Source: an uncultured Porphyromonadaceae bacterium | Lineage (GTDB): Bacteria > Bacteroidota > Bacteroidia > Bacteroidales > Barnesiellaceae_A | NCBI GenBank assembly: GCA_900542255.1 | Contig: UQMR01000060.1 | Location: 1 to 14,130, forward strand | Length of the DNA: 14,130 nucleotides | Direction: 5' to 3' | Translations under genes and position numbers: made by a program | Part shown: positions 13,934 through 14,130 of the stretch, piece by piece | Position numbering within the stretch: the first letter of the stretch is position 1 | How the letters are laid out: every line of letters begins with the position of its first letter | The notes under the pieces: model-generated | The model's input: only the letters and a program-made list of their open reading frames with translations | The model's database searches: none | What the model was told of the DNA's origin: nothing

Positions 13934-14130
13934 TCATACATTAAGCGGCGGTACAAAAGCATCTTCTATATGCTCTATCACAAACGGCGGCACCTCTCCC
14001 ACCAATGCCAAAACATCGAAGCGAACGTCAAACGGCAAATCAAACTGCCGCACATAAGCGTCGGCAGCCTTCACAAGATGACGTATCTTACTCTCTGTCA
14101 CGGCCTCTTCGGGGAAAGCGAAATCGGCAT
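13934..14130 (-). CDS. yraN: YraN family (UPF0102) endonuclease-like protein, C-terminal part only
   Basis: The minus strand frame is open from the window edge to the TGA at 13934-13936, giving the last 64 full codons. The segment AFPEEAVTESKIRHLVKAADAY is the conserved second half of YraN/UPF0102 proteins ('eEAVt..K..rl..aA..yl'). VRFDVLALVGEVPPFVIEHIEDAF matches their C-terminal 'rFDVvai.g......ieHieda F'. These proteins have a restriction-endonuclease-like (Holliday junction resolvase-type) fold; activity is mostly unproven. The N-terminal catalytic half lies outside the window. It is the first gene seen of the operon with the YjbR-like gene and birA. Confidence 0.9.
   Translation of the reverse strand, partial: ADFAFPEEAVTESKIRHLVKAADAYVRQFDLPFDVRFDVLALVGEVPPFVIEHIEDAFVPPLNV

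Noticed and set aside
1..14130. CRISPR array, tRNA, rRNA, insertion sequence or integron
   Set aside because: No regularly spaced direct repeats, tRNA-like cloverleaf with CCA end, rRNA sequence, transposase or terminal inverted repeats were seen by reading; a covariance-model scan was not possible here.

Overview
The window looks like chromosomal DNA of a Bacteroidota organism, most likely gut-type Bacteroidales. The evidence is repeated promoters of the Bacteroidetes type (TTTG, about 18-20 nt, TAnnTTTG), a gldE-gldD pair, a BspA-like leucine-rich repeat protein with a type IX-like C-terminal domain, a BirA without a DNA-binding domain, and many lipoproteins of Bacteroidales-only families. 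No rRNA, tRNA, CRISPR, transposase or phage structural gene was seen. Genus cannot be fixed from this sequence.

Layout. Positions 1-2388 (minus strand) hold an operon gldE - gldD - 4'-phosphopantetheinyl transferase (last gene cut by the window edge), driven from a good promoter at 2493-2522. Positions 2613-3657 (plus) hold a small CDGSH iron-sulfur protein and a stand-alone HTH/S24 (LexA/CI-like) regulator whose promoter is bracketed by a long inverted repeat. Positions 3738-6041 (plus) hold a secreted BspA-type LRR protein and trmB. Positions 6192-7822 (plus) form a tight three-gene operon: ECF sigma factor, single-pass membrane protein resembling an anti-sigma factor, and an exported lipoprotein. 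A strong shared hairpin separates it from the convergent minus-strand genes.

Positions 7914-10274 (minus) hold three separately transcribed genes: a TPR-containing lipoprotein, a 55-residue 2[4Fe-4S] ferredoxin too short for ordinary ORF cut-offs, and a Tyr/Pro/Ser-rich exported protein. Positions 10413-11703 (minus) are the pyrH-frr operon, with a stem-loop at the predicted 5' end of its mRNA. A divergent TPR protein (11944-12837, plus) ends tail-to-tail, overlapping by 11 bp, against the operon yraN - mmcQ/yjbR-like - birA (12827-14130, minus; yraN cut by the edge).

Most of the window is core housekeeping and envelope biology. The parts with most room for new biology are the ECF sigma/membrane protein/lipoprotein operon, the self-bracketing operator of the S24 regulator next to the CDGSH gene, the pyrH leader hairpin, and the repeat architecture of the Tyr-rich exported protein. 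I did not find a clear large undescribed system.
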